Positions 15,348 through 24,019 of a DNA stretch of 32,502 nt are shown here, piece after piece (position 1 is the stretch's first letter; each line of letters opens with the position of its first letter). The DNA is from Tychonema sp. LEGE 06208 (GTDB lineage Bacteria > Cyanobacteriota > Cyanobacteriia > Cyanobacteriales > Microcoleaceae). The notes under the pieces are model-generated. The model worked only from the letters and a program-made list of their open reading frames with translations. It had not been told where the DNA came from and searched no databases. Location: contig NZ_JADEWT010000075.1 in assembly GCF_015207505.1 (NCBI RefSeq), positions 1 through 32,502 of the forward strand. The letters run 5' to 3'. The translations under genes were made by a program, and so were the position numbers.

Positions 15348-17084
15348 ATGACAAGACCCCTAATACCCGCCAATCAAACTTTAGAAAGATCCGCTTGGAC
15401 TTGGCAAGACGGATTGCTGATTCTAGCGATATTTTCTCTAATTTTCGTAATCGTTCAAACAGCATCTCAATTCAACGGTGAGTACAACCCTAATTTTAAA
15501 ATTGAAACCACACTAAATGTCTTGCCAGGGTATACAGCCCAGACTCTTTTACGCATGACAGCCGCCTATTTTTTATCCTTGCTATTTACCTTAGTTTATG
15601 CTTATTCTGCTTACCGTTCTGCCCTAGCAGCAAAAATTTTAATTCCCTTGTTAGATATTTTGCAGTCAATTCCGGTTTTATCTTTTTTGCCCGGAGTTGT
15701 TTTAGCCCTAGTGACTTTATTTCCAGGTCAAAGAATCGGCGTAGAACTCGCATCGATTATCTTAATATTTACTGGAATGACTTGGAATATGACCTTTAGT
15801 TTCTATCAGTCGCTTTCCGGCATTCCGCAAGAACTAAAGGAAGCTGCACGAGTTTATCGCCTCAATGCTTGGCAGCAATTTTGGACGTTAGAATTGCCCG
15901 CTGGTGCGATCGGACTGGTGTGGAACAGCGTCATGTCAGTGGCTGGCGGGTGGTTCTTTTTGATTGCGATCGAGTCTTTTACCTTGGGCGACAAAAATTT
16001 TAATTTGCCCGGACTTGGTTCCTATTTGGGCAAAGCAGCCAATGAAGGCAATTTTGGGGCGATCGGTTGGGGCTTAGCAATATTAATTGGTGTGATTGTA
16101 GCGATCGACTTTTTTATCTGGCAGCCTTTAATTGCTTGGGCAGAAAAATTTAAATATCAAACCGTGGAAGCTACCAACGTACCGCAGTCAAAGGTGTTGG
16201 ATTTTTTAAGGCGATCGCCCACACTGCGGGTGTTGAAGTCGCGGATTTCGCCCCTAGGCGACAGTTTCGATCGCACTTTAGCCAGAGCTTTTACACCTGC
16301 TAACTTACCAAAAAGCGATCGCCCGCAAAGCCGCCTCGGAAATTGGATAAATTGGCTGTTTCTGTGCGGGTTTGCCGCGATCGTGCTTTGGGGAACATGG
16401 GAAGCAGTGCTGCTGCTCAGGTTGCTGAGTTTTTCGGACTGGCAAAAAGTCATGGGAGGTGCATTTTTTACCGCTTTACGAGTCATTTGCGCCCTATTTT
16501 TATCGCTGTTGTGGACAGTACCCCTCGGAGTGGCGATCGGGCGAAATCCGCGTTTAGCTCAACTTTTGCAACCCTTAGTACAAATAGCCGCTTCTGTACC
16601 AGCAACGGCTTTATTTCCTGTATTGCTGCTAGCTTTAATTCACGCAGGAGGCGGCTTACAAATAGGTTCTGTGGCGTTGATGATGTTGGGTACAATGTGG
16701 TATTTGCTGTTTAATGTGATTGCCGGCGCTCAATCCATACCATCGGAATTGTTTGAAGCCGCGCAAGTTTACAAGCTTTCACTAATTCAGCGCTGGAAAA
16801 CTTTAATTATTCCCGGAATCTTCCCTTACTTAATTACAGGAATTATTACGGCGGTGGGGGGAGCTTGGAATGCGAGTATTGTCAGCGAATACGTGCAGTT
16901 TAAAGGTGAAATAATTAAAACAAGCGGCTTGGGCGAGACGATTTCTGAAGCCACGGCATCGGGCAATTTTCCTCTGCTATTAGCAGCCACTTCTGTGATG
17001 TCGCTGCTGGTGGTATTGACTAACCGTTTGGTGTGGCGGCCGCTTTACCGTTTGGCACAAGAAAAGTATCAGTTATTGGTTTAA
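15348..17084 (+). CDS. ABC transporter permease with two BPD_transp_1 domains
   Basis: 578-aa inner-membrane protein with about twelve membrane helices in two halves, each a full binding-protein-dependent permease domain. The coupling (EAA) motifs that contact the ATPase are seen twice: IPQELKEAARVYRLNAWQQF in the first half and IPSELFEAAQVYKLSLIQRW in the second. One polypeptide therefore supplies the whole channel, an arrangement known in cyanobacterial NitT/TauT-like systems. A conserved WNxxxxSEY-type segment (AWNASIVSEYVQFKGEIIKT) is in the second half. It pairs with the upstream ATPase despite the 527-bp repeat-filled gap. ATG start with no strong ribosome binding site. Confidence 0.92.
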   Translation: MTRPLIPANQTLERSAWTWQDGLLILAIFSLIFVIVQTASQFNGEYNPNFKIETTLNVLPGYTAQTLLRMTAAYFLSLLFTLVYAYSAYRSALAAKILIPLLDILQSIPVLSFLPGVVLALVTLFPGQRIGVELASIILIFTGMTWNMTFSFYQSLSGIPQELKEAARVYRLNAWQQFWTLELPAGAIGLVWNSVMSVAGGWFFLIAIESFTLGDKNFNLPGLGSYLGKAANEGNFGAIGWGLAILIGVIVAIDFFIWQPLIAWAEKFKYQTVEATNVPQSKVLDFLRRSPTLRVLKSRISPLGDSFDRTLARAFTPANLPKSDRPQSRLGNWINWLFLCGFAAIVLWGTWEAVLLLRLLSFSDWQKVMGGAFFTALRVICALFLSLLWTVPLGVAIGRNPRLAQLLQPLVQIAASVPATALFPVLLLALIHAGGGLQIGSVALMMLGTMWYLLFNVIAGAQSIPSELFEAAQVYKLSLIQRWKTLIIPGIFPYLITGIITAVGGAWNASIVSEYVQFKGEIIKTSGLGETISEATASGNFPLLLAATSVMSLLVVLTNRLVWRPLYRLAQEKYQLLV

Positions 17085-17188
17085 TTTGGATGCCAAATAG
17101 GATGGCAATCTAGCGATCGACTTTCGTTAAATCAGTAACTAATTATTGTCGCAAAACTACCATTGAACTTGAAATGATGCAGTTAACC

Positions 17189-17213
17189 GGTTCCCCGGAA
17201 CTTCCTGGGAACC
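17189..17213. repeat. Hairpin GGTTCCC ... GGGAACC
   Basis: 7-bp arms that can be extended internally (CCGGAA with TTCCTGG). It is part of a longer diverged palindromic region to about 17285, containing AGAGCCTC and TACCAGGC pieces like those at 15002-15045. It lies between the permease and the solute-binding protein gene and may help separate their transcripts. Confidence 0.5.
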
Positions 17214-17317
17214 CATGCCAGCAAAGAAGAGCCTCAGCACGCGATTTAGTCGGCATAGCCGATCGCTCTGCCTTACCAGGCATAGTTCAAAAGCGCCCCA
17301 TTAACTCCCAAAATATA

Positions 17318-17345
17318 TTGACAATATTTGTTTTATTTGTATAAT
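17318..17345 (+). promoter_or_regulatory. Consensus sigma-70-type promoter
   Basis: TTGACA at 17318-17323 and TATAAT at 17340-17345 with a 16-nt spacer, about 30 bp before the GTG start of the solute-binding protein gene. A second TATAAT overlaps at 17345-17350 but is too far from the -35 box. This is the best promoter in the window and indicates that the binding-protein gene is transcribed separately and strongly. Confidence 0.75.
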
Positions 17346-17377
17346 ATAATCGGTCAAATATTTATAGAAATGCCAAA

Positions 17378-18265
17378 GTGACAAGCAAAAAAATCACCAG
17401 CAAAAGCCTAAAGTTTGCAGCGATCGGCTGCGTCTTATCGATATTGTTTCCCGCAGTTTTACCTTCAGTTGCCTCCGCCGAAACAGCACTGCAAGAAATT
17501 AAGCAAACCGGCATTCTGAAAGTCGGCATCAGAAAAGATGCTGCTCCCTTCGGCTACTTGGAAGGCGAAAAGTGGCAAGGAGTTTGCATCGAAGGGTTAG
17601 AGCTTTTCCGAGCTGACTTAGAAAAGAAATTAAATCGCTCTGTTCGGTTAGAAAAACTCGAAACCAACCTCAACGAATCAGCCGAAAAAGGGCGATTTCG
17701 TAGCGTCACCAGCAAGCGCGCTCACCTGGAATGCGGGCCCAATACAATCCTCCAAAATCCCCCCAGCGGAATTGCCTATTCGCTACCCTTTTTATACAGC
17801 GGCACCTATCTGTTAGTCAAGCCAGAAAACAAACTGAGAGTCAATCCTTCGGGATTCCTGCAAGGGGCGACAATTGGCGTGTTGAGCGGTTCTCTTACCG
17901 AACAATTCATTGCAGGCAGATATCAACTAGCCAACCAGAAAATTTATCAAGGTATGGCGGGGAGAGAGTCTGGTGTAACAGATGCGGCAGCAGGAAAAAT
18001 CGATGCCTTCGCCAGCGATGGAATGCTGTTAGTTGGAGAAGCGCTGAGACAGGGTTTAACTCAAAACCAGTATTCTTTGATACCGGAGCAGCCTTTAACC
18101 TGCATTTCCTATGGCATGATCCTGCCTGCAGGTGATACTGAATGGAAAGAAACGGTCAATAATTTTATTCGCAATCAAAGTTCTACGAATTTGTTGGAAA
18201 AAGTGTTCGGGCCCAATTCTCCTTTCCTACCGATGAGTGTCGCCGATCAAAATAAATGTATTTGA
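17378..18265 (+). CDS. Periplasmic solute-binding protein, family 3 (PBP2 fold)
   Basis: 295-aa exported protein: charged N-terminus, hydrophobic core (FAAIGCVLSILFPAVLPSVA) and cleavage after ASA near residue 33. The mature part starts like family-3 amino-acid-type binding proteins (ALQEIKQTGILKVGIRKDAA, PFGYLE) and has the GATIGVLSGSLTEQFIAGR and AAAGKIDAFASDGMLL blocks of the second lobe. GTG start. The ATG 8 bases earlier is out of frame and stops at once. By position it may serve the preceding ABC transporter, but NitT/TauT transporters normally use a different binding-protein family, so the partnership is uncertain. It has its own near-consensus promoter. Confidence 0.88.
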   Translation: MTSKKITSKSLKFAAIGCVLSILFPAVLPSVASAETALQEIKQTGILKVGIRKDAAPFGYLEGEKWQGVCIEGLELFRADLEKKLNRSVRLEKLETNLNESAEKGRFRSVTSKRAHLECGPNTILQNPPSGIAYSLPFLYSGTYLLVKPENKLRVNPSGFLQGATIGVLSGSLTEQFIAGRYQLANQKIYQGMAGRESGVTDAAAGKIDAFASDGMLLVGEALRQGLTQNQYSLIPEQPLTCISYGMILPAGDTEWKETVNNFIRNQSSTNLLEKVFGPNSPFLPMSVADQNKCI

Positions 18266-18631
18266 TCCCAAATCGGTTCAACAGTTGACAGCATATAGGT
18301 GGACAGTTACCCCGCGCTCGATCGCCAGGAGATTGCGGGCGAGGAAAATTAATTTTTTTCTTCGATCCTTCAAGGGAGAGGCTTTAAACCAATTTTTTCT
18401 GGTAAAGTGCGGATTGTGTCATGGCAAGTTCGATCGCTGCGACGAGTGGTGTCAATAGGCTCTAAACTGGATTCAGGAAGGCGCGCAGCACAGGTTTATA
18501 CCAGTTTCCCCCAAAAATGTAACTGTAGGTAAACTCCAAAACCGCTGACTCCGTAAGTCATCCCCAATTCTTTAATCGATAATCTTCTATGCGAAAATCG
18601 AAAAGCGAAAAGGGCATTAGGAGGGTCATCA
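18266..18631. other. Intergenic region before mgtE
   Basis: 366 bp without a convincing gene. The small open frame across 18237-18458 overlaps the end of the binding-protein gene and lacks a ribosome binding site. I do not see a recognisable Mg2+ riboswitch (M-box). AGGAGGG at 18619-18625 is a strong ribosome binding site that fixes the GTG start of mgtE. Confidence 0.45.
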
Positions 18632-20029
18632 GTGACAGAAAAAAGTTATCAATCGTCTTCGCTTCCCACTTATGCGCGAAAAGAACTGCGGGAATTAGTT
18701 CGATCGCAGTTAAGGGCTTTGTTAGAACAAGGAGACTTTAAAGGAGCAAAAGCGATTTTGCATCCGGTGCAGGAGGCCGACATCGCTGAAGCGATCGAAG
18801 GCCTGCCAGAAACCATGCAAGTAATAGCTTTCCGGTTACTTTCCAAAGACGAAGCCATCGGAGTTTACGAATATCTCGACTCCAGCGTTCAGCAGTCCCT
18901 CTGCGAAAAATTCAAACGCCAAGAAGTCCTCGACATTGTAGACAAAATGTCGCCGGACGATCGAGCAAAACTGTTTGACGAACTGCCGGCGATATTAGTC
19001 CGCCGCCTTTTAGGTCAATTGAGCCCAACAGAACGCGAAGCTACGGCCCAACTTTTGGGTTACGAAGCCAGTACCGCCGGCCGGATCATGACCCCAGAAT
19101 ACATTTCTCTCAAAGAAAGCTTTACCGTCGCCCAAGCTTTAGACCGAATTCGCTCTTTGGCTAGAACTACTGAAACAATTTATTCTCTTTATGTCACCGA
19201 CGCAGCCCGCAGCCTGACGGGCATTTTATCCTTGCGGGATTTAGTCACTTCTCCCCTGGACAAAACTGTCGGCGAAATTATGACCCGCGATGTAGTTTCT
19301 GTTCAGACTGGAACGGATCAAGAAGAAGTAGCTAGGCTGATCCAGCGTTACGATTTTTTAGCAGTGCCCGTTGTAGACCGCGAACAGCGTCTTGTGGGGA
19401 TCATTACAGTTGACGATGCGATCGACATTTTAGAAGAAGAAGCCGATAAAGATATTTATACCTTGGGCGGTGTCCAGTCCGGCGGCGACAATTATTTTCA
19501 GACCGATTTGATCACGGTTGCTCGCAAAAGGGTCGTGTGGCTGTTTGTTCTGCTCTTAACCAATACAGTCACTGGGGCAATTATTAGAGCGCAAGAAGAT
19601 ATTTTGCAGCAAGTAGTCGCCCTAGCAGCCTTTATTCCGCTGCTGACGGGCACTGGAGGCAATGTCGGAGCCCAGTCTTCAACAGTTATAATTCGCGGTT
19701 TGAACACTGACGAAATTACGGCGATGGGCCCGTTTAAAGTAATTGTGCGCGAGGGGATGGCGGGAGCGCTGTTAGGAGCTATATTAGGGACTGTAGCAAC
19801 GGGCTGGGCTTACACTCTGCAAGGGAATTTAGCAGTGGCAATCGCAGTGGGAGTAAGTTTGTTGGCGATCGCAATTTTAGCTTCTCTTGCCGGTTCATCT
19901 CTGCCGTTTCTATTTCGTTCTTTGGGTTTAGACCCAGCTTTAATGTCTGCTCCTTTTATTACCACCGCCGTTGATGTCCTTGGAGTTTTGATTTATTTCT
20001 CTTTAGCTCGGGTAATTTTGCAGATTTAA
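18632..20029 (+). CDS. mgtE: Magnesium transporter MgtE
   Basis: 465-aa Mg2+ channel of the inner membrane. Domains in order: cytoplasmic N-domain of superhelical MgtE repeats (about 28-140, PVQEADIAEAIEGL, LFDELPAILVRRLLGQL), two CBS domains (about 145-205 and 210-270, EIMTRDVVSVQTGTDQEEVA, VGIITVDDAIDILEEEA) that sense Mg2+ and gate the pore, and a five-helix membrane domain from about 295 with TGTGGNVGAQSSTVIIRGL, the conserved ion-path segment. Length and motifs are normal. The GTG start is supported by AGGAGGG 6 nt upstream. It appears monocistronic. Confidence 0.95.
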   Translation: MTEKSYQSSSLPTYARKELRELVRSQLRALLEQGDFKGAKAILHPVQEADIAEAIEGLPETMQVIAFRLLSKDEAIGVYEYLDSSVQQSLCEKFKRQEVLDIVDKMSPDDRAKLFDELPAILVRRLLGQLSPTEREATAQLLGYEASTAGRIMTPEYISLKESFTVAQALDRIRSLARTTETIYSLYVTDAARSLTGILSLRDLVTSPLDKTVGEIMTRDVVSVQTGTDQEEVARLIQRYDFLAVPVVDREQRLVGIITVDDAIDILEEEADKDIYTLGGVQSGGDNYFQTDLITVARKRVVWLFVLLLTNTVTGAIIRAQEDILQQVVALAAFIPLLTGTGGNVGAQSSTVIIRGLNTDEITAMGPFKVIVREGMAGALLGAILGTVATGWAYTLQGNLAVAIAVGVSLLAIAILASLAGSSLPFLFRSLGLDPALMSAPFITTAVDVLGVLIYFSLARVILQI

Positions 20030-20198
20030 TATATTTAATGAGATCACGGTTAATAAAAAATTTAATTTGTTTTTCACCGCTGCTCAATTCACGGCCTGCA
20101 TCCGATCGCACTTTATTTTTACCTGCATATTTATAGTTGATTTAAAAATAATGCAATTATAGGCAAACTCCCAACTCCCATAGACCTCGGTCATTCCC

Positions 20199-20222
20199 AA
20201 TCAAAAATCAAAAATCAAAAAT
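20199..20222. repeat. Short heptamer array (ATCAAAA)
   Basis: About three and a half units of ATCAAAA immediately before the ATG of the next gene. It is the same period-7 type as the other arrays here, in a different sequence. Confidence 0.7.
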
Positions 20223-20233
20223 GGTATTAGCCT

Positions 20234-21178
20234 ATGTCACCATCCAATTCACCAACTACAATCAAAAAATCCCAGCCTAGCAATTTGTTAGATACTGCTG
20301 AATTGGTTTTTCTGGCTGCTTCGGCTGCGGGATTGGCTGCTAGTTTGGTTTGGCAGCAGGGCGTTTATGTCGAAGTGCCTGTAGTGATTTCGCTGGTGTT
20401 GAATTTTGTGAACCGGCAGAAGCTGCACGGCCAAGTTAAAACAAGTACGGCGGCTGTGTTCGATCGCGTAAATCAACAAGCAACTATTACCGATCGCGCG
20501 ATCGAGCAATTGCAACTTGCTGTAAATACCCTAGACGAAGCCCTAGGCCAAACATCTCGCGAAAACCTCAATGTTGGATCGGGAGAAAACGTACACTCTC
20601 TAATTTCCGCCATTGAGAACCTGCGCCAGCGACTAATCATTTTAGAAAAAACGATTAAAATGATTCAAAGCGAGATCGAAGTCACCAGTCGCCAATTCAA
20701 ACAGCGCCCGGAGTTGCAACAAATCGAAACTTTGACAACAATCATTCTCGACTTGCAGCAGTTTATCAACGAACTGCCGCAGTGGGGCAGTTTGCAGCAG
20801 CGGCAGCTAACAGAAATTCAGCAAAAAGCAGACAATGCTTTGGTCGAGCTTGCTCAAGAAATTGCTGCAATTCCCAACCGCGTACAGGAAGCTGTAGCTA
20901 ATCGTGGCGGTGCAATCAACCCGCAGTTGAACGCCGGTGGTTCGAATTTGGAGTCTGACAGTTCTCAGATGCCCGATCGTGTCTATCAACCTAAAAACCA
21001 GAACGATAAAATTCGCCAAAAATATCCCAGAGCTTATGTAAAGTGGAGTCAGGATGAAGACGAAAATTTGCAGAAAGAATATGCTAGCGGTCAACAAATT
21101 GGCGAATTAGCTCAGAGATTTCAGCGACAGCCGGCTGCTATTCGTTCGCGCTTACAAAAACTAGGATCGATCGAATAA
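20234..21178 (+). CDS. Membrane-anchored coiled-coil protein with Myb-like C-terminal domain, function unknown
   Basis: 314 aa. Two N-terminal hydrophobic segments (about 22-39 and 45-59) should form a membrane hairpin or anchor. Residues about 75-215 are Gln-rich and helical with heptad-like spacing (NLRQRLIILEKTIKMIQSEI), likely coiled coil. A variable linker follows. The tail (about 259-314) reads YPRAYVKWSQDEDENLQKEY, IGELAQRFQRQPAAIRSRLQ, which resembles the SANT/Myb-like helix-turn-helix module appended to various cyanobacterial proteins (a W, acidic residues, then PAAIRSRL as the putative recognition helix). This would place a DNA-binding module on a membrane protein. Family and role are unknown, and the Myb-like call is by motif memory only. 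The ATG is preceded by the ATCAAAA array. Confidence 0.75.
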   Translation: MSPSNSPTTIKKSQPSNLLDTAELVFLAASAAGLAASLVWQQGVYVEVPVVISLVLNFVNRQKLHGQVKTSTAAVFDRVNQQATITDRAIEQLQLAVNTLDEALGQTSRENLNVGSGENVHSLISAIENLRQRLIILEKTIKMIQSEIEVTSRQFKQRPELQQIETLTTIILDLQQFINELPQWGSLQQRQLTEIQQKADNALVELAQEIAAIPNRVQEAVANRGGAINPQLNAGGSNLESDSSQMPDRVYQPKNQNDKIRQKYPRAYVKWSQDEDENLQKEYASGQQIGELAQRFQRQPAAIRSRLQKLGSIE

Positions 21179-21254
21179 TATCAAGGGCATTGGCCCGCGC
21201 AGGGCATTGGTTACTATTTCACGAAAATTGAGAACCGCTATATCGAGACTAATG

Positions 21255-21349
21255 ATATCAATTCCGGTTGCACTCATACATGATGTTAACTGTTAACAGT
21301 CAACAGTCAACAGTGAATTTACTATTCCGATGAAGAGAGGATTTGATAT
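21255..21349. repeat. Composite heptamer-core element, copy 2
   Basis: ATATCAA (21255-21261) to TTGATAT (21343-21349), with the same left flank (TTCCGGTTGCACTC, ATACATGATGTTAAC) and right flank (GTGAATTTACTATTCCGAT) as the copy at 4310-4453. The core here is only about three heptamer units of CAACAGT, with a small variation (CTGTTAACAGT) at its left edge. Confidence 0.78.
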
Positions 21350-21957
21350 GACTAACAACTAACAACCAACCACTAATAACTAATAACCAACAACTAATAA
21401 CCAACAACTAACCACTAATAACTAATAACTAATAACCAACAACTAATAACCAACAACTAATAACTAACAACTAATAACTAGGGCTTGCTGAAAAAGTCCA
21501 CAAATCGAATCTAGGTGCCAAACAGCTTGAAAAATGGGAGATTCGGAGATGGGTTCCCAAATTTACTCCACAATTGTCCACCGAAATGCAAGGATTTTGA
21601 GCCGACAAAGGTCATAACGAGAGCACTTTTTTGTGTTTAAAAATCTTGAAACCCTTGGCAGTCATAACTTCTAGTTCTATTCAGCAAGCCCTAACTAACA
21701 ACTAACAACTAACAACTAACAACTAACAACCAACAACCAACAACTAACAACTAACAACCAACAACCAACCACCAACAAACTAACAACTGATAACCAACAA
21801 CCAACAACCAACAAACTAACAACTGATAACCAACAACCAACAACCAACAAACTAACAACTAACAACTAACAACTGATAACCAACAACTAACAACTAACAA
21901 CCAACAACCCACAACTAACAAACTAACAACTAACAACTAACAACTGATAACTAATAA
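21350..21957. repeat. Long degenerate heptamer array (AACAACT/AATAACT/AACAACC)
   Basis: About 390 bp of period-7 repeat in two parts (21350-21479 and 21693-21957), separated by the MITE-like element at 21480-21692. Unit variants include AACAACT, AATAACT, AACAACC and CAACAAA. Occasional 4-nt slips break the phase. No gene. TAA occurs in many units, giving stops in every frame on the plus strand. Confidence 0.9.
21480..21692. mobile_element. MITE-like element (213 bp) nested in the heptamer array
   Basis: Exact 13-bp terminal inverted repeats AGGGCTTGCTGAA (21480-21492) and TTCAGCAAGCCCT (21680-21692). The flanks both carry AACT next to the ends, compatible with a 4-bp target duplication, but the host array itself is repetitive, so this is weak. 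No ORF. The interior differs in composition from the array. It is probably an internally deleted insertion sequence or MITE; the IS family is not assigned. Confidence 0.75.
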
Positions 21958-21990
21958 AAAAAAGATCGCCTTTTTTTCAAAAGAGCGATC
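21955..21990 (-). terminator. Rho-independent terminator of the ParM/ParR-like operon
   Basis: On the minus strand GATCGC with CTTTT pairs with AAAAG and GCGATC across a small loop, followed by a run of nine or so T. It lies about 85 bp beyond the stop of the ParR-like gene and is the clearest intrinsic terminator in the window. Confidence 0.75.
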
Positions 21991-22074
21991 GACTTTATTT
22001 ATTCTAGTACCGACTGTCAAAAGCCGATCGCTAACATCAAATCTCAAGGCCCGATAGCCTGGTTCTACCTCATA

Positions 22075-22602
22075 CTAGAAATCTTGCGGTAACAAAGAAC
22101 TTAAACGCTCCAACAAAGGATCGGACTCCCGACGAGGAGCAACCTCAGCATCAGAAATGACATTATCATCCGCCACAGAATCAGACTTAATCGAGTCAGG
22201 CTCTACTACTTTTGAAACTGGGGCAAAAGAAACTTGAGCAAACTTACTGTTAACACTTCCCTGCAACTGATCCAACTGCGCGCCCAGTTGACTTAGGTGA
22301 TGTTCCAGTCCTTCCAAACGGCTTAATTCCTCAGCAGAAACATGGCGCTCGAACTCAGCAAATTTGACCGCAAGTTCAGCTATACGCTGTTCCAAGCGCT
22401 GAAAGCTATCTGTAGAGCCAGCAGACTCAGATACAGACAAAAACTGCCACAAAGCTTGCTTGCAGAGATTGCCGAAAGTCTGATACTTCGTAAAAGCCAA
22501 CTCTTTTTCAATAGCGGCCAGTAAAGTTTGATCGGCAGCATCTTCAGTAAACGCCACCGAGAAATTCGCCTTATTTTTTGCCCACAGTGCCATAGGGTTC
22601 AA
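22075..22602 (-). CDS. ParR-like partner of the ParM-like actin
   Basis: 175-aa protein encoded 11 nt after the ParM-like gene, on the same strand and with a shared terminator. The N-terminal part (ANFSVAFTEDAADQTLLAAI, QTFGNLCKQALWQFL) resembles the ribbon-helix-helix/helical region of ParR-type DNA-binding adaptors. The middle (about 65-120, RLEQRIAELAVKFAEFER, LEGLEHHLSQLGAQLDQLQG) is a coiled coil. The C-terminus is acidic and ends in DPLLERLSSLLPQDF, which could be the short peptide that contacts the filament end. All of this is inference from position and general features, with no firm family match. Confidence 0.7.
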   Translation of the reverse strand: MNPMALWAKNKANFSVAFTEDAADQTLLAAIEKELAFTKYQTFGNLCKQALWQFLSVSESAGSTDSFQRLEQRIAELAVKFAEFERHVSAEELSRLEGLEHHLSQLGAQLDQLQGSVNSKFAQVSFAPVSKVVEPDSIKSDSVADDNVISDAEVAPRRESDPLLERLSSLLPQDF

Positions 22603-22613
22603 GCCTTAATGCG

Positions 22614-23696
22614 TTACTTAATTGTGGCTAGCTGAGCCTCAGCATAAATAAACTGTCCCAAAGCATTAGCTTTCCGAGAAGGTTGAGCCAAGTGAGCCTT
22701 AAGATTGGCATCTTTGAGCAAAGGTTGGAGTACCTCCCAGAAAAACTCGCCGCCGCCGCCAGTCAGAACCACATCCGTCACCCGTTCCGGCAGCCACTGC
22801 ACTAAACGTTCGGATAGTTCGTTAGCAAAAGCCTCCCGCAAATCCTTAATAATCGGATCTAAGTTAGTCGGCTTAGTCGCTCCTCTCGGACGGTAGAAAC
22901 GCTCGCCTTCTGGTTTATTCACCGCTTCTAGTAAAGACAGAGATTGAGGGTCTGCCCCCGGAATTTTGGAGGCTACTTGTTCGTAGAACTTGTTCATGGC
23001 GAAAGAATCGCTCTTAGAAGCCGCCCGGGCGAACCGGAAACGATCGACCATTAACAAATCAGTAGTTTGGTGTCCGATATCGACAACAGCCACCGACAGT
23101 TCCGGTAAATCCGGCGTAAACTCCTTATTGTCTTGAGCCTCACACCAAATCAGGCTGCCGAATCCTTCCGGCATCACCCAAACGTGGCGGATGTCAATTT
23201 CCACGCGCTCACCTCGGTAGACCACCACGTGGGGAGAGCGAAGTTGGCTGATAATCTCTTCCTTTTCTTTTTCAAACTGATCCTGGGAATAAAAAGGCAA
23301 ACCCAGCACTACGGCCATTTCGCCCTTCATCTGGAAATATCCAGCACAGGAAAAAACCTTAACCAAAGCATCCACTACTTTCGACTGGTCTGCGCCGCCG
23401 AGATTAGCGCCAAAGTCTGCAGCCAGTTGACCGATCGCGTATCCCTTGCCTTGGTACTCTAGCCACATATCCAACAGAGGGTCTGTGGCTTTGGACTCAA
23501 AGCTGCCGCCCCGCACCTTTTCCACTGGCATATTAGCCACGTTGGCGGGGATAAAAACAACGCTGTTTGGGTTGCGACTTACGCAAGCTTTAGTTGCAGT
23601 ACGACCCAAATCAGCACTAATAATCGATTTGTGAGAAGCGATCTTAGTCTGCTGCGTCAGCATAGCCGAATTAGGAACAAGCTGTCTAGTTGTCAT
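22614..23696 (-). CDS. parM: ParM/StbA-family actin-like protein
   Basis: 360-aa actin-fold ATPase. Phosphate-1 loop [14 protein letters not shown] (27-40), phosphate-2 loop [14 protein letters not shown] (202-215) and adenosine-binding [14 protein letters not shown] (about 309-322) are present in the right order and spacing. Plasmid ParM filaments push replicons apart through a ParR adaptor. A ParR-like gene follows at 11 nt, so the pair looks like a complete partition-type cassette. It lies among core chromosomal genes (aspS, ftsH), so its role may be in chromosome, plasmid-in-trans or cell-structure organisation. ATG start, divergent from ftsH. No parC-like iteron array is visible in the 320-bp divergent gap. 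Confidence 0.88.
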   Translation of the reverse strand: MTTRQLVPNSAMLTQQTKIASHKSIISADLGRTATKACVSRNPNSVVFIPANVANMPVEKVRGGSFESKATDPLLDMWLEYQGKGYAIGQLAADFGANLGGADQSKVVDALVKVFSCAGYFQMKGEMAVVLGLPFYSQDQFEKEKEEIISQLRSPHVVVYRGERVEIDIRHVWVMPEGFGSLIWCEAQDNKEFTPDLPELSVAVVDIGHQTTDLLMVDRFRFARAASKSDSFAMNKFYEQVASKIPGADPQSLSLLEAVNKPEGERFYRPRGATKPTNLDPIIKDLREAFANELSERLVQWLPERVTDVVLTGGGGEFFWEVLQPLLKDANLKAHLAQPSRKANALGQFIYAEAQLATIK

Positions 23697-24019
23697 CGAA
23701 ATGTGTTACCTCACTGAGCCTCACCATTATCATGCCTTATCCCTTGACACTGCCACGCTTAAAGACAGTGGGTTTTGAGGCGATTCTTTTAACTCTACCT
23801 ATATCGGTATCGAAATCAGCACCAAACATTATATTCGGGACGATCGCCGTTGCAGTAACTAACCTAACTTTTTTTTCTAGCGATCGCGAGCCAAGGCCTG
23901 TTGCCCGATCGTGCATTGTTAAGTTAAATTTAGTTAAGATTCTGAGTGTAAAGTTTTGTCCCGCTCCGGAGGCACCGCGCTCTTACCCGATCTGTCCCCA
24001 ATTCAAGGTATCCCTATTT
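23697..24019. other. Divergent promoter region of the parM-like gene and ftsH
   Basis: 323 bp carrying the promoters of both genes. The ftsH frame stays open upstream through this region to 23690, but the extension has no family resemblance and I treat it as non-coding. I do not see direct repeats of the kind expected for a ParR-binding centromere. Confidence 0.55.

Noticed and set aside
15127..15373. Open frames on both strands with repeated RRELGGAKRRDW or SASLRPIPCAGQ
   Set aside because: They are translations of a tandem DNA repeat with no start context.
21350..21957. Possible CRISPR array
   Set aside because: The repeat period is 7 bp without spacers, and no cas genes are in the window.
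23690..24019. N-terminal extension of ftsH (open frame from 23690)
   Set aside because: The family N-terminus and membrane helix start at ATG 24020, and the extension lies in the divergent promoter region and has no family likeness.
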